DNA of 36,985 nt from Treponema sp. Its GTDB lineage: Bacteria; Spirochaetota; Spirochaetia; Treponematales; Treponemataceae. The position numbers and the translations under genes were made by a program. The stretch's first letter is position 1. Each line of letters starts with the position of its first letter. Of the stretch, positions 8,048 to 15,099 are shown piece by piece. The notes under the pieces are model-generated. The model searched no databases. It was not told where the DNA came from and saw nothing but the letters and a program-made list of their open reading frames with translations. The stretch lies in NCBI GenBank assembly GCA_024696155.1, contig JAILHD010000177.1:1-36985 (forward strand), written 5' to 3'.

Positions 8048-9001
8048 TTATTCCAGAACGGTTCCAATAAATTCTTTTGCGCCATTCATAAAGTCCTTGT
8101 AACCCATGGATTTTTTGCCCTGACGCTGCAATTCTTTTACACACAAAAGTCCGTCGCCGGTTTTAATATATATTCCTTCTGATTTTACAAACTGAACAAC
8201 CTTACCAGCAGGTTCAACAATGTAGCCGCTGGCTCTGTCATCTGACTGAGGAATAAAGACTGCATTTAGAATGCGAAGAGTTTCTCCTTTTTCAAGGCAC
8301 CAGCAGCCAGGATCTGGTGAGTAAGCGCGGATTTTTGCCTGAATTACTTCTGCGCTTTCCTGCCAGTTAATTCTTGCATCTTCTTTTGTGATGATTGATG
8401 TATAACTTGCTTCACCAGTCTGAGTTTTTCCTTCCGGCAGGTGATTTTTGTTTAATAAGTTGCAGAAAAGTTCTGCGCCGATCTCTGCCGATTTTAATAA
8501 AAGGCTTTCACCAGTTTCTGTGCCGTCCAAATCTATGAACTGTTGGGCAAGAATATTGCCTTCGTCCATTTTAGGACTTACATACTGAATTGTAGCAGCA
8601 GTTTTTTCATCGCGGTTTAAGATTGCTGCTGGAACTGGTGTACAACCCCGGTATTTTGGAAGTAATGACGGATGAAGGTTTATTCCACCCATCGGAAAAA
8701 GTGCCATAAATTTTGGCCCAAAAATATGACCATATGCAAAAACTACAAGAAGATCTGCATTAAGAGGTGCAATCTGTTCGCGGGCAGCAGAATCCAGATG
8801 TTCTGGTGTAAATACCGGAATATTATTTTCTTCTGCAAGTGCCGCTACAGGAGTTGGAGTAGGGGTCTTATGACGTCCCTTTGCCGTTGGAGGATTAGAA
8901 AGAACGCCTGCAATTTCAAAACCGCATTCTTTCTGTCTTTCAATGAGAATCTTTAATGTTACAGCTGCCGCCTCTGGGCTTCCTGCATAAAGAATTTTCA
9001 T
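8048..9001 (-). CDS. fmt: Methionyl-tRNA formyltransferase
   Basis: A 317-residue protein, the normal length for Fmt, which formylates Met-tRNAfMet for translation initiation. The catalytic triad is visible: Asn108 and His110 in GGINLHPSLLP and Asp146 in SPKMDEGNI. The N-terminal Rossmann strand MKILYAGSPEAA and the C-terminal anticodon-binding OB-like domain (about 205-317) are both present. An AAGGAG site precedes the ATG. It lies 9 bases after def, the usual functional pairing, since deformylase removes the group that Fmt adds. Confidence 0.96.
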   Translation of the reverse strand: MKILYAGSPEAAAVTLKILIERQKECGFEIAGVLSNPPTAKGRHKTPTPTPVAALAEENNIPVFTPEHLDSAAREQIAPLNADLLVVFAYGHIFGPKFMALFPMGGINLHPSLLPKYRGCTPVPAAILNRDEKTAATIQYVSPKMDEGNILAQQFIDLDGTETGESLLLKSAEIGAELFCNLLNKNHLPEGKTQTGEASYTSIITKEDARINWQESAEVIQAKIRAYSPDPGCWCLEKGETLRILNAVFIPQSDDRASGYIVEPAGKVVQFVKSEGIYIKTGDGLLCVKELQRQGKKSMGYKDFMNGAKEFIGTVLE

Positions 9002-9010
9002 TCAGGCTCC

Positions 9011-9583
9011 TTATTTCTTTTTAGCTTCTTTTGCAGCAATTTTAGCTGCAATCTTTCTGGCTTTTGCTTCCTTTTCTTTGCGCTTTTGTTCAGCACGTTC
9101 CTGACGTTTTTTGAACTGGGCGGTTGTTTTTTCTGCAAAATCCTTGTCGCCACGGTCAATAAATACAATTCCATCCAGATGATCATATTCATGCTGAATG
9201 ATTCGTGCTAAAAGGCCATCTGCCTCAAGTGTAAATGGCTTACCGTTTTCATTTAATGCCTGAACTGTTACTTTTACAGGGCGGCGGATTGTTTCATAAA
9301 CCTGTGGAATGCTAAGACAGCCTTCGTCGTAGTCGCCAAGTTCTTCTGAAGTCTTAATAATCTGCGGGTTGATAAAAACGCGGCGTACATCATCATCTGC
9401 CATTGCAACAAACATACGCAGTTTTTTACCAACCTGAGGGCCTGCAAGTCCAACACCGTCTGCTTCTATCATTGTGTCGAACATGTCTTCTGCAAGCTGG
9501 CGGATTTCATCATTTACTTCTGCAACTGGCTCTGCTTTTTCTCTTAAAATGTCCTCGCCAAGTTTTACAATGTCTAAAATCAT
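9011..9583 (-). CDS. def: Peptide deformylase with lysine-rich C-terminal tail
   Basis: A 190-residue metalloenzyme that removes the N-formyl group from nascent proteins. All three motifs are seen: GVGLAGPQVG (the family norm is GLAAPQ), EGCLSIP with metal-ligand Cys89, and QHEYDHLDG with His131, Glu132 and His135. The last ~40 residues, from about 150, are an almost pure Lys/Glu/Ala/Arg helix ending in KKK that is not part of the catalytic fold; deformylase C-terminal helices dock near the ribosomal exit tunnel, so this tail may strengthen ribosome binding (inference). It sits 9 bases before fmt and 9 bases after hisD in the same unit. Confidence 0.96.
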   Translation of the reverse strand: MILDIVKLGEDILREKAEPVAEVNDEIRQLAEDMFDTMIEADGVGLAGPQVGKKLRMFVAMADDDVRRVFINPQIIKTSEELGDYDEGCLSIPQVYETIRRPVKVTVQALNENGKPFTLEADGLLARIIQHEYDHLDGIVFIDRGDKDFAEKTTAQFKKRQERAEQKRKEKEAKARKIAAKIAAKEAKKK

Positions 9584-9592
9584 CTTGTTTCC

Positions 9593-10963
9593 TTATTTTT
9601 CAATTCGTGCACGAGCTGCACGTGCATGTCCTGCAAGACCTTCTGCATCGCCAAGGTAACCAGCAGCAACTGCACTTCTGTGAGCACCAGATTTATCTGA
9701 CTGAACGCGAAGTGTTGTAACAGTTTTAAGGAACATTCTTACGCTAAGTCCGCCTGTGAATCTTGCAGAACCAGATGTTGGCAATGTGTGGTTCAAACCT
9801 GCTGCGTAATCGCCGAATACTTCTGCTGCTGCGTGGCCAATAAAGAGTGAACCATAGTTGTGTACAAGGTTTTCAATATTATCGCGCTCTTTACCTTCGT
9901 CCATAGCAAGTTCAAGGTGTTCCGGAGCTTTTTTATTTGCAATTTCTGCTGCCTGCTCAAGAGTATCTGTAATAATGATTTTGCCATAGTTTTCTATACT
10001 CTGTCGGGCAATTTCCTTAGTTTTAAGAGTTTCCAGCTGGTGTTCAATTTCATCACTGACTTTTTTTGCAAGGTCATCACTGTTTGTTACAAGCACTGCC
10101 TGTGCAACTACGTCATGTTCTGCCTGTGCAAGAAGATCTGCTGCAATCCAGTCTGGTTTAGCATTTTTATCTGCAATAACCATAACTTCTGTTGGGCCTG
10201 CAATCATATCAATTCCAACAGTTCCGTATACTTCGCGCTTTGCACCTGCTACAAACTTGTTACCAGGACCTGCAATTACATCAACCTTTGGAATGCTTTC
10301 TGTGCCGAATGCCATGGCACCAATTGCCTGTGCACCGCCTACTGCATAAAGGTGATTTACACCGCAGATATATGCTGCAGCCATAATTCCTTCGTCTGCA
10401 TAAGGTTTTCCGCCGGCAAAAGCGTGTCCTGGAACTCCAGCTCCCTGCTTTCCTGCAGTGTCTTTGTCATCCGGGTGTACGCGTGGTGGTGTACACATAA
10501 TTACTTCTTTTACGCCGGCTGCAACAGCTGGTGTAATTGTCATAATTACAGATGATACAAGAGGGAATCTTCCAGCTGGAACATAACAGCCTGCGCGTTC
10601 TACAGGGATTGTTTTCTGGCCTGTAAAAACACCAGGGGTAAGTTCAGCTTCAAAATCTTTAAAAGATTCGCGCTGTTTCTTTGCAAAATCAAGTGCAAGA
10701 GTGTGTGAATAAACAAGTGCGTCGTAAAGGTCGCGGTTCTGAATCATCAGTTTTTCTGCTGCGGCCTTTAATTCTTTCTGTGATACTTCAAAAGAAGCAG
10801 GAACCGAAACATCAAATTTATTACCGTAAATGCGAAGAGCTGCGTCGCCTTTTTTCTGAACTTCTTCCAGAACAGATTTTACGGTTTCGTTGGCGCTGTT
10901 TTCAAAATCGCGTCCTTTAAAAAAGTTTTCTTCTAGTTCTGTGTATTTTACTGTCTTAATCAA
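9593..10963 (-). CDS. hisD: Histidinol dehydrogenase
   Basis: A 456-residue enzyme performing the last two oxidations of histidine biosynthesis, histidinol to histidine, with zinc and two NAD. Recognisable segments include PVERAGCYVPAG, GGAQAIGAMAFGTESIPKVD, DVIAGPGNKFV, LAQAEHD, KAPEHLE and the C-terminal GLNHTLPTSGSARF, covering both domains. A short insertion (around HPDDKDTAGKQGAG) lengthens it by some 20 residues over the usual ~430. The start codon is TTG, preceded by GGAGAAAG about ten bases away. It follows the hisA-IE fusion by 17 bases and precedes def by 9. Confidence 0.96.
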   Translation of the reverse strand: MIKTVKYTELEENFFKGRDFENSANETVKSVLEEVQKKGDAALRIYGNKFDVSVPASFEVSQKELKAAAEKLMIQNRDLYDALVYSHTLALDFAKKQRESFKDFEAELTPGVFTGQKTIPVERAGCYVPAGRFPLVSSVIMTITPAVAAGVKEVIMCTPPRVHPDDKDTAGKQGAGVPGHAFAGGKPYADEGIMAAAYICGVNHLYAVGGAQAIGAMAFGTESIPKVDVIAGPGNKFVAGAKREVYGTVGIDMIAGPTEVMVIADKNAKPDWIAADLLAQAEHDVVAQAVLVTNSDDLAKKVSDEIEHQLETLKTKEIARQSIENYGKIIITDTLEQAAEIANKKAPEHLELAMDEGKERDNIENLVHNYGSLFIGHAAAEVFGDYAAGLNHTLPTSGSARFTGGLSVRMFLKTVTTLRVQSDKSGAHRSAVAAGYLGDAEGLAGHARAARARIEK

Positions 10964-10980
10964 TTTAATCTTTCTCCAAA

Positions 10981-12273
10981 TTATTTTTTATGACGTTTAT
11001 CCAATTCGTCATATACGTCTTTCCAGGTTACGCCTTCTTTGTACATAAGCACGTTTACAAAGTAGATTAAATCTGCGGCTTCCCAGATAACGTCATCTTT
11101 TGATTCTGCTTCGCAAAGTTCTTCGGCTTCTTCCATAACCTTTTCGCGTACACGTTCGTCGTTCAAAGTTGCTGTGTAAGAGCCTGGACGTGGATTTGCA
11201 AAGCGGTCTGCAATTACGTCGTAAAGGCGTCCCATACTTGATTTTTCCTGCGGATCAGTTCCAAAGCAAGTCCAGCTGCCGGTATGGCATGCAGGTCCGT
11301 GTGGAATGACTGTAGCTAATACGGTGTCGCGGTCGCAGTCTGCACGAAGTTTTACAACTTCAAGGAAATTTCCGCTTGTTTCACCTTTTGTCCAGAGCTT
11401 CTGACGTTCGCGGCTAAAGAAAGTAAGCTTTTTAGTTTCAAATGTTTTAGCAAAAGCTTCGGCGTTTGCATAACCTTCCATCAAAACTTCACCGTTTACG
11501 CTCTGAGCAATAACTGGAATCAATTTTACTTTTTCAAAATCAAGGCAGCTGATAAAGGCATCAGAAAGATTTACCTTTCCAGTGTACAAAGCCATTCCAA
11601 GCTGAACATCACAATGAAGTTTTCCCAGCTCTGCAATTTCTTCAACACTGCTTACACCGCCTGCAACTACAACGCGGCAATTAACAGCCTTGCGCAAGTC
11701 GCGTACGTAGTCCATATTTGTGCCCTGCATGCAGCCTTCTTTTTCTACACAGGTAAATAAAAGTTCTGAACAGAATTTTTCTGCCTGTTTTGCGCCTTCT
11801 ACCAAAGGTATGTCTACAGTTTCTGTCCAGCCTTTTACGGCGATTTTTCCGTTTATAGCATCAACACTGATGATAATTCTGTCTTTTCCGATTGCATCTG
11901 CAAGTTCGTTCAAAAAATCTTCGTTTAAAACAGATTCGCCAGCCACTGGATTCGACTTCCATGCAGCCGAGCCTATGATAACTTTTTCTGCTCCAAGACT
12001 GATAAGTTCTTTTGCACGTTTTACAGTACGGATTCCACCTCCAGTACGAACGTTTCCATGATGGAGTAGAGATTTTAATAAATGGGTATTTTCTGTATTA
12101 CCTTTTTCGTCAATGTTTCCCAAAGCCGCATCCAGATCAATAACAGCGACTTCGCCATACATGTCGAACTGTGCAATTAAAGCATCAGCATCATCGCGCT
12201 GAAGCACAAGTTCCTTGCCGTTTTTAAGCTGAACAACATGTCCATTTTTTAAATCTATAGAAGAAATTACCAT
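10981..12273 (-). CDS. hisA-hisIE: Trifunctional HisA-HisI-HisE fusion (ProFAR isomerase / PR-AMP cyclohydrolase / PR-ATP pyrophosphatase)
   Basis: A 430-residue protein joining three consecutive enzymes of histidine synthesis. Residues 1-~235 are the HisA barrel: catalytic Asp7 (SSIDLKNG) and Asp138 (ISVDAINGK), phosphate loops GGGIRT and VVVAGGVSS. Residues ~250-338 are HisI: SRERQKLWTKGETSG and zinc cysteines in DCDRD (C313) and ACHTGSWTCF (C329, C336). Residues ~345-430 are HisE: LYDVIADR, VREKVMEEAEEL and EAADLIY. Together they cover steps 2, 3 and 4, with N-to-C order the reverse of the pathway. In HisA the usual RDGT segment is EKEGC, a divergence worth noting. HisI-HisE fusions are common; I do not know how widespread HisA-HisI-HisE is. 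First gene of the unit; no clear Shine-Dalgarno precedes the ATG. Confidence 0.93.
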   Translation of the reverse strand: MVISSIDLKNGHVVQLKNGKELVLQRDDADALIAQFDMYGEVAVIDLDAALGNIDEKGNTENTHLLKSLLHHGNVRTGGGIRTVKRAKELISLGAEKVIIGSAAWKSNPVAGESVLNEDFLNELADAIGKDRIIISVDAINGKIAVKGWTETVDIPLVEGAKQAEKFCSELLFTCVEKEGCMQGTNMDYVRDLRKAVNCRVVVAGGVSSVEEIAELGKLHCDVQLGMALYTGKVNLSDAFISCLDFEKVKLIPVIAQSVNGEVLMEGYANAEAFAKTFETKKLTFFSRERQKLWTKGETSGNFLEVVKLRADCDRDTVLATVIPHGPACHTGSWTCFGTDPQEKSSMGRLYDVIADRFANPRPGSYTATLNDERVREKVMEEAEELCEAESKDDVIWEAADLIYFVNVLMYKEGVTWKDVYDELDKRHKK

Positions 12274-12437
12274 AAATAAGAGTTTACCAAATTTATATGA
12301 TTTAGAATAGTATAGGTATTTTTTTGTTTTTTTACTTTTTTTAGTAACTATTCTCTTGCACGGTGTTTATATATATGAAAACCAAACGAACCAAAAACGA
12401 TTGATTTTTCATTTCTAACCTTTTTTATTTTTCCTTT

Positions 12438-12477
12438 AAGACCGCGGATTACCTCCTTTGCCGCGGTCTTTCTTTTT
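12438..12477 (+). terminator. Intrinsic terminator or attenuator with an anti-Shine-Dalgarno-like loop
   Basis: A perfect 10-bp GC-rich stem (AAGACCGCGG with CCGCGGTCTT) encloses the 13-base loop ATTACCTCCTTTG, followed by TCTTTTT. It is oriented to stop plus-strand transcription before tpiA. The loop with its two flanking G's closely matches the 3' tail of 16S rRNA (GGATCACCTCCTTT). It could end a small RNA made from this gap or attenuate tpiA. Confidence 0.8.
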
Positions 12478-12513
12478 ATTAATCAATTCATTATTATAAA
12501 ATCAGAAAATTTT

Positions 12514-12535
12514 GCGGAAGGCCTGACTGCCCCGC
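12514..12535 (+). promoter_or_regulatory. Small stem-loop in the tpiA leader
   Basis: GCGG and CCGC close a compact hairpin with an inner GGC/GCC stem, ending a few bases before the AGGAG ribosome site of tpiA. It may tune translation or mRNA stability. This is seen by eye only, with no folding energy computed. Confidence 0.35.
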
Positions 12536-12551
12536 GTTATAGGAGATATAA

Positions 12552-13301
12552 ATGGCACGTACACATTACATTGCTGGAAACTGGAAGATGAACACTTCTA
12601 AAGCAGAAGCTGTTGCTTTGGCAAAAGACCTCGTTGAGCAGCTTAAAGGAAAAACTAACAAATACATGATTGGTGTTCCTTTTGTTTACCTTGATGCAGT
12701 TGCTCAGGTTGTTAAGGGAAGTAACATCATTTTGGCAGCACAGGACTGTGCCGCTACAGATAACGGAGCTCACACAGGTGAAGTTTCTACAACTATGCTT
12801 AAAGACATCGGATGTCAGTGTGTAATCCTTGGTCACTCAGAACGCCGCCACGAAATCGGTGAATCTGATGAACTTATCAACAAAAAGGTTCGCAAGGCTT
12901 TGAAAGATGGTCTTGAAGTTGATCTTTGTATTGGTGAACTTTTGAGCGAACGCGAAGCTGGCGAAGCTGAACAGGTTTGTGCATTCCAGCTTTCTGCAGG
13001 TCTTGCAGGCGTTACAGAAGAACAGATGAAGAATGTAACAATCGCTTATGAACCAGTTTGGGCTATTGGTACAGGTAAAACTGCTACTCCAGCTGACGCT
13101 CAGGCTATCCACAAGTTCATCCGCGGTTATATCGCAAAACTTTACAACCAGAAGGTTGCTGACGAAGTAATCATCCAGTACGGTGGATCTATGAAAGCTT
13201 CTAACGCTCCAGAACTTCTTGCTCAGCCAGATATCGACGGTGGTTTGATTGGTGGAGCTTCTTTGAAGGCAGAAACATTTGTTCCTATCTGTGTACTTTA
13301 G
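12552..13301 (+). CDS. tpiA: Triosephosphate isomerase
   Basis: A 249-residue glycolytic enzyme of the standard length, interconverting dihydroxyacetone phosphate and glyceraldehyde 3-phosphate in the cytoplasm. Catalytic residues are in place: Asn10 and Lys12 in GNWKMN, His95 in LGHSERR, Glu167 in AYEPVWAIGTG, and the phosphate-binding QYGGSMK and GGLIGGAS near the C-terminus. An AGGAG ribosome site lies seven bases before the ATG. It appears to be transcribed alone, ending at the hairpin 13327-13354. Confidence 0.98.
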   Translation: MARTHYIAGNWKMNTSKAEAVALAKDLVEQLKGKTNKYMIGVPFVYLDAVAQVVKGSNIILAAQDCAATDNGAHTGEVSTTMLKDIGCQCVILGHSERRHEIGESDELINKKVRKALKDGLEVDLCIGELLSEREAGEAEQVCAFQLSAGLAGVTEEQMKNVTIAYEPVWAIGTGKTATPADAQAIHKFIRGYIAKLYNQKVADEVIIQYGGSMKASNAPELLAQPDIDGGLIGGASLKAETFVPICVL

Positions 13302-13326
13302 TTTAGAAATTATGTAGATATGAAAG

Positions 13327-13354
13327 GCACTTCCACTACGGAGGTGCTTTTTTT
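13327..13354 (+). terminator. Intrinsic terminator of tpiA
   Basis: GCACTTCC and GGAGGTGC form an 8-bp stem with one wobble pair around the loop ACTAC, followed by seven T's. It lies about 25 bases after the tpiA stop codon. Confidence 0.88.
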
Positions 13355-13363
13355 ATGCTCGAA

Positions 13364-13528
13364 GCGGAAATGCGTAGCGGGGGTTCTTGATTTGCGGAGC
13401 ATAGAAACGCTATCAGAACGCTACCCATAAAAAAAAATCGGTAACGAATAAGATTAGCTTTTTCGTTACCGAGTTCCTGCATTTCTCGGCGGAGCAAATT
13501 AAGGTTCCCCGCGAGAGCATTTCCGTTT
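13364..13528. repeat. Large imperfect inverted repeat flanking the htrA terminator
   Basis: The left arm (about 13364-13410) and the reverse complement of the right arm (about 13479-13526) can be aligned over some 47 bases, sharing CGGAAATGC, a GCGGGG core, ATTTGC and a GAAAYGC end. The htrA terminator hairpin sits exactly between the arms. The whole could form a cruciform or long RNA hairpin. The right arm reaches the htrA stop codon. It may be a dispersed palindromic element inserted between two convergent genes. Confidence 0.55.
13429..13472 (-). terminator. Intrinsic terminator of htrA
   Basis: TCGGTAACGAA (13438-13448) and TTCGTTACCGA (13462-13472) make a perfect 11-bp stem. On the minus strand it is followed by nine T's (A-run 13429-13437 on the plus strand), so it ends htrA transcription. 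Confidence 0.9.
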
Positions 13529-14996
13529 AGAATTTATAAGTACCTGTAGTAATAGTTCCACCGTTAGAGTAAACGTCAAAGTTTACAGATTTCTGAGCGT
13601 TAGCAAGTTCTGCATAGAACTCAGAAACATCTTTTACAGCCTTTCCGTTTACAGCAGTAATAACATCACCATTCTGGAGTCTGAGAGCTGCTGCCGGAGA
13701 TTTTTCCTGAACTGCAGTTACTACAACACCCTTAAGCTTCTTATCATCAATCTTAAGGTCTTCTTTAATGTCGTCTGTAAGAGGAGCTGCAATAAATCCT
13801 GGCCAGAGCTTGTTGTTAAGGTTAGAAACATCCTTAAGACGCTCTTCGACCTTTACATTAATCATAGGAAGACGCTTTCCACCGCGGATTACAGTAAATG
13901 TTGCTGTACTTCCAGTCTGAAGGCTTCCTACCTCACGTACAAGCTGATTTACAGTCTTAACAGGCTTTCCGTTCAATTCAACAATGTAGTCACCAGGTTT
14001 AAGTCCGCCCTTGAATGCTGGAGCGTTAGAATATACTTCTGCGGCAAAGGCACCTTCAATGCCTTCTACCCCAAGCTGTTTTTTGTATTCGTCTGTAAGT
14101 TCAAGAAGACTTACACCAACCCAGCCGTAAGTAATTTTTCCGTCCTTAATAAAGGCATCAATAGAATTTTTGATGTTGTTGATTGGAATTGCAAAGCCTA
14201 ATCCCTGTGAACCGCCTGACTGAGAAGCAATCCATGTGTTGATTCCGATTACTTCTCCATAAATGTTTACAAGAGGACCACCAGAGTTACCCTGGTTGAT
14301 AGCTGCATCTGTCTGAATGTAGTCGCTGATGCTGGACATGTGTGCTTCTGAACGGCCTGTTGCACTTACAATACCCTGTGTTACAGACTGTGCGTATCCA
14401 AGAGGTGCACCAAATGCCATACAAATATCGCCAGGCATTACGTTGTTTGAATCACCAAGAGCTGCAACTGGAATTGATTTATCATCTGATTCAAAAGAAA
14501 CAAGAGCTACGTCAATGCGTTCATCAGCACCAACAAGTTTTGCATCAAAAGAGCGTCCGTCGTTCAATTTGATGTTGATTTTTGTAGCAGCACCTGCAAC
14601 GTGGTTATTTGTAAGAACATAAAGTGTGTTTCCTGTGCGGCGAACAATTACACCTGAGCCAAGGCCTTTCTGTTCATATTCGCGTTCACGCTTTTTGTTG
14701 TCCTTATTGTCTTTGTTATCCTTTTTGTCGCTTTCTGGATCAGGACGTCCAAAAAAGAATTCAAATGGACTTGTAAATCCCTGAAAAGGATCTATGTAAG
14801 TCTTTTTTTCTGTTACATCAACTTCTACAACTGACGGCAAAAGAGAGTCGCTTATAGAACGGAATGTTGTCTGAAAGGCTTCTACTACACTTAAGGCCTG
14901 TGCCTGTGCAGCAGTTTTGGCAGGAGCCGCAAAAAGTGACGCTGCAAAAATCGCCATAGCTCCCGCTGATACGAATCGTTTTACATATCTATTCAT
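13527..14996 (-). CDS. htrA: HtrA/DegP-type periplasmic serine protease with two PDZ domains
   Basis: A 489-residue S1C protease for quality control of envelope proteins. A signal peptide covers about residues 1-25 (hydrophobic core, ALFAAPA-like end). The trypsin-like domain carries His132 (LTNNHVAG), Asp162 (ERIDVALV) and Ser238 (INQGNSGGPL). Two PDZ domains follow (about 275-375 and 390-489), the first with a GLKPGDYIVELNGKPV segment. A highly charged Lys/Asp/Asn-rich stretch (about 90-110) lies in the loop before the His region, where family members have the variable LA loop. It has a GAGGT site and a TTGTAA/TATTAT promoter, and is a single-gene transcript convergent with tpiA. Confidence 0.95.
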   Translation of the reverse strand: MNRYVKRFVSAGAMAIFAASLFAAPAKTAAQAQALSVVEAFQTTFRSISDSLLPSVVEVDVTEKKTYIDPFQGFTSPFEFFFGRPDPESDKKDNKDNKDNKKREREYEQKGLGSGVIVRRTGNTLYVLTNNHVAGAATKINIKLNDGRSFDAKLVGADERIDVALVSFESDDKSIPVAALGDSNNVMPGDICMAFGAPLGYAQSVTQGIVSATGRSEAHMSSISDYIQTDAAINQGNSGGPLVNIYGEVIGINTWIASQSGGSQGLGFAIPINNIKNSIDAFIKDGKITYGWVGVSLLELTDEYKKQLGVEGIEGAFAAEVYSNAPAFKGGLKPGDYIVELNGKPVKTVNQLVREVGSLQTGSTATFTVIRGGKRLPMINVKVEERLKDVSNLNNKLWPGFIAAPLTDDIKEDLKIDDKKLKGVVVTAVQEKSPAAALRLQNGDVITAVNGKAVKDVSEFYAELANAQKSVNFDVYSNGGTITTGTYKF

Positions 14997-15028
14997 TTTT
15001 TTACCTCGCTGAGTTATTTACTATAAAT

Positions 15029-15057
15029 ATAATATGAATTTTAGAAATTGGTTACAA
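15029..15057 (-). promoter_or_regulatory. Promoter of htrA
   Basis: On the minus strand TTGTAA (15052-15057) and TATTAT (15029-15034) are separated by 17 bp, about 30 bases before the htrA start codon. The -35 hexamer is shared with the divergent map promoter. Confidence 0.6.
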
Positions 15058-15080
15058 AAAATTGTGTGTTATGGTAAGAT
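15052..15080 (+). promoter_or_regulatory. Candidate promoter of map
   Basis: TTACAA (15052-15057), a 17-bp spacer and TAAGAT (15075-15080), leaving a leader of about 13 bases that includes a GAGG ribosome site. The -35 bases are the same ones used, in reverse complement, by htrA. Confidence 0.45.
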
Positions 15081-15099
15081 AACAAACGAGGCAAAAATC

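Larger units (their letters stand above)
12274..12551. other. 278-base divergent intergenic region between hisA-IE and tpiA
   Basis: This AT-rich gap holds, from left to right: the start region of hisA-IE on the minus strand, a run of T-rich sequence, a plus-strand segment with a weak stem (12375-12411) followed by a strong terminator hairpin (12438-12470), a weak TATAAA box (12495-12500) and the tpiA leader. A minus-strand TATACT (12309-12314) is the best -10 box for hisA-IE but no convincing -35 accompanies it. No tRNA or credible protein gene is present. Confidence 0.6.

Noticed and set aside
9860-10555. A 231-residue plus-strand ORF opposite hisD
   Set aside because: It is antisense to a motif-complete hisD, has a composition of Cys, Phe, Ile and Asn typical of the reverse strand, and lacks a ribosome site.
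12375-12404. A 9-codon leader-peptide-like ORF (ATG AAA ACC ...) ahead of the tpiA-side terminator
   Set aside because: It has no ribosome site, no enrichment in one amino acid and no alternative antiterminator that I can draw.
12446-12459. A fragment of 16S rRNA 3' end
   Set aside because: Only about 14 bases match and the helix 45 sequence that should precede it is absent; the match is confined to the loop of a terminator hairpin.
15034-15099. N-terminal extension of map in the ORF track
   Set aside because: The upstream ATG overlaps the htrA -10 box and lies before the candidate map promoter's start site; the ATG at 15100 has a ribosome site and fits the family.
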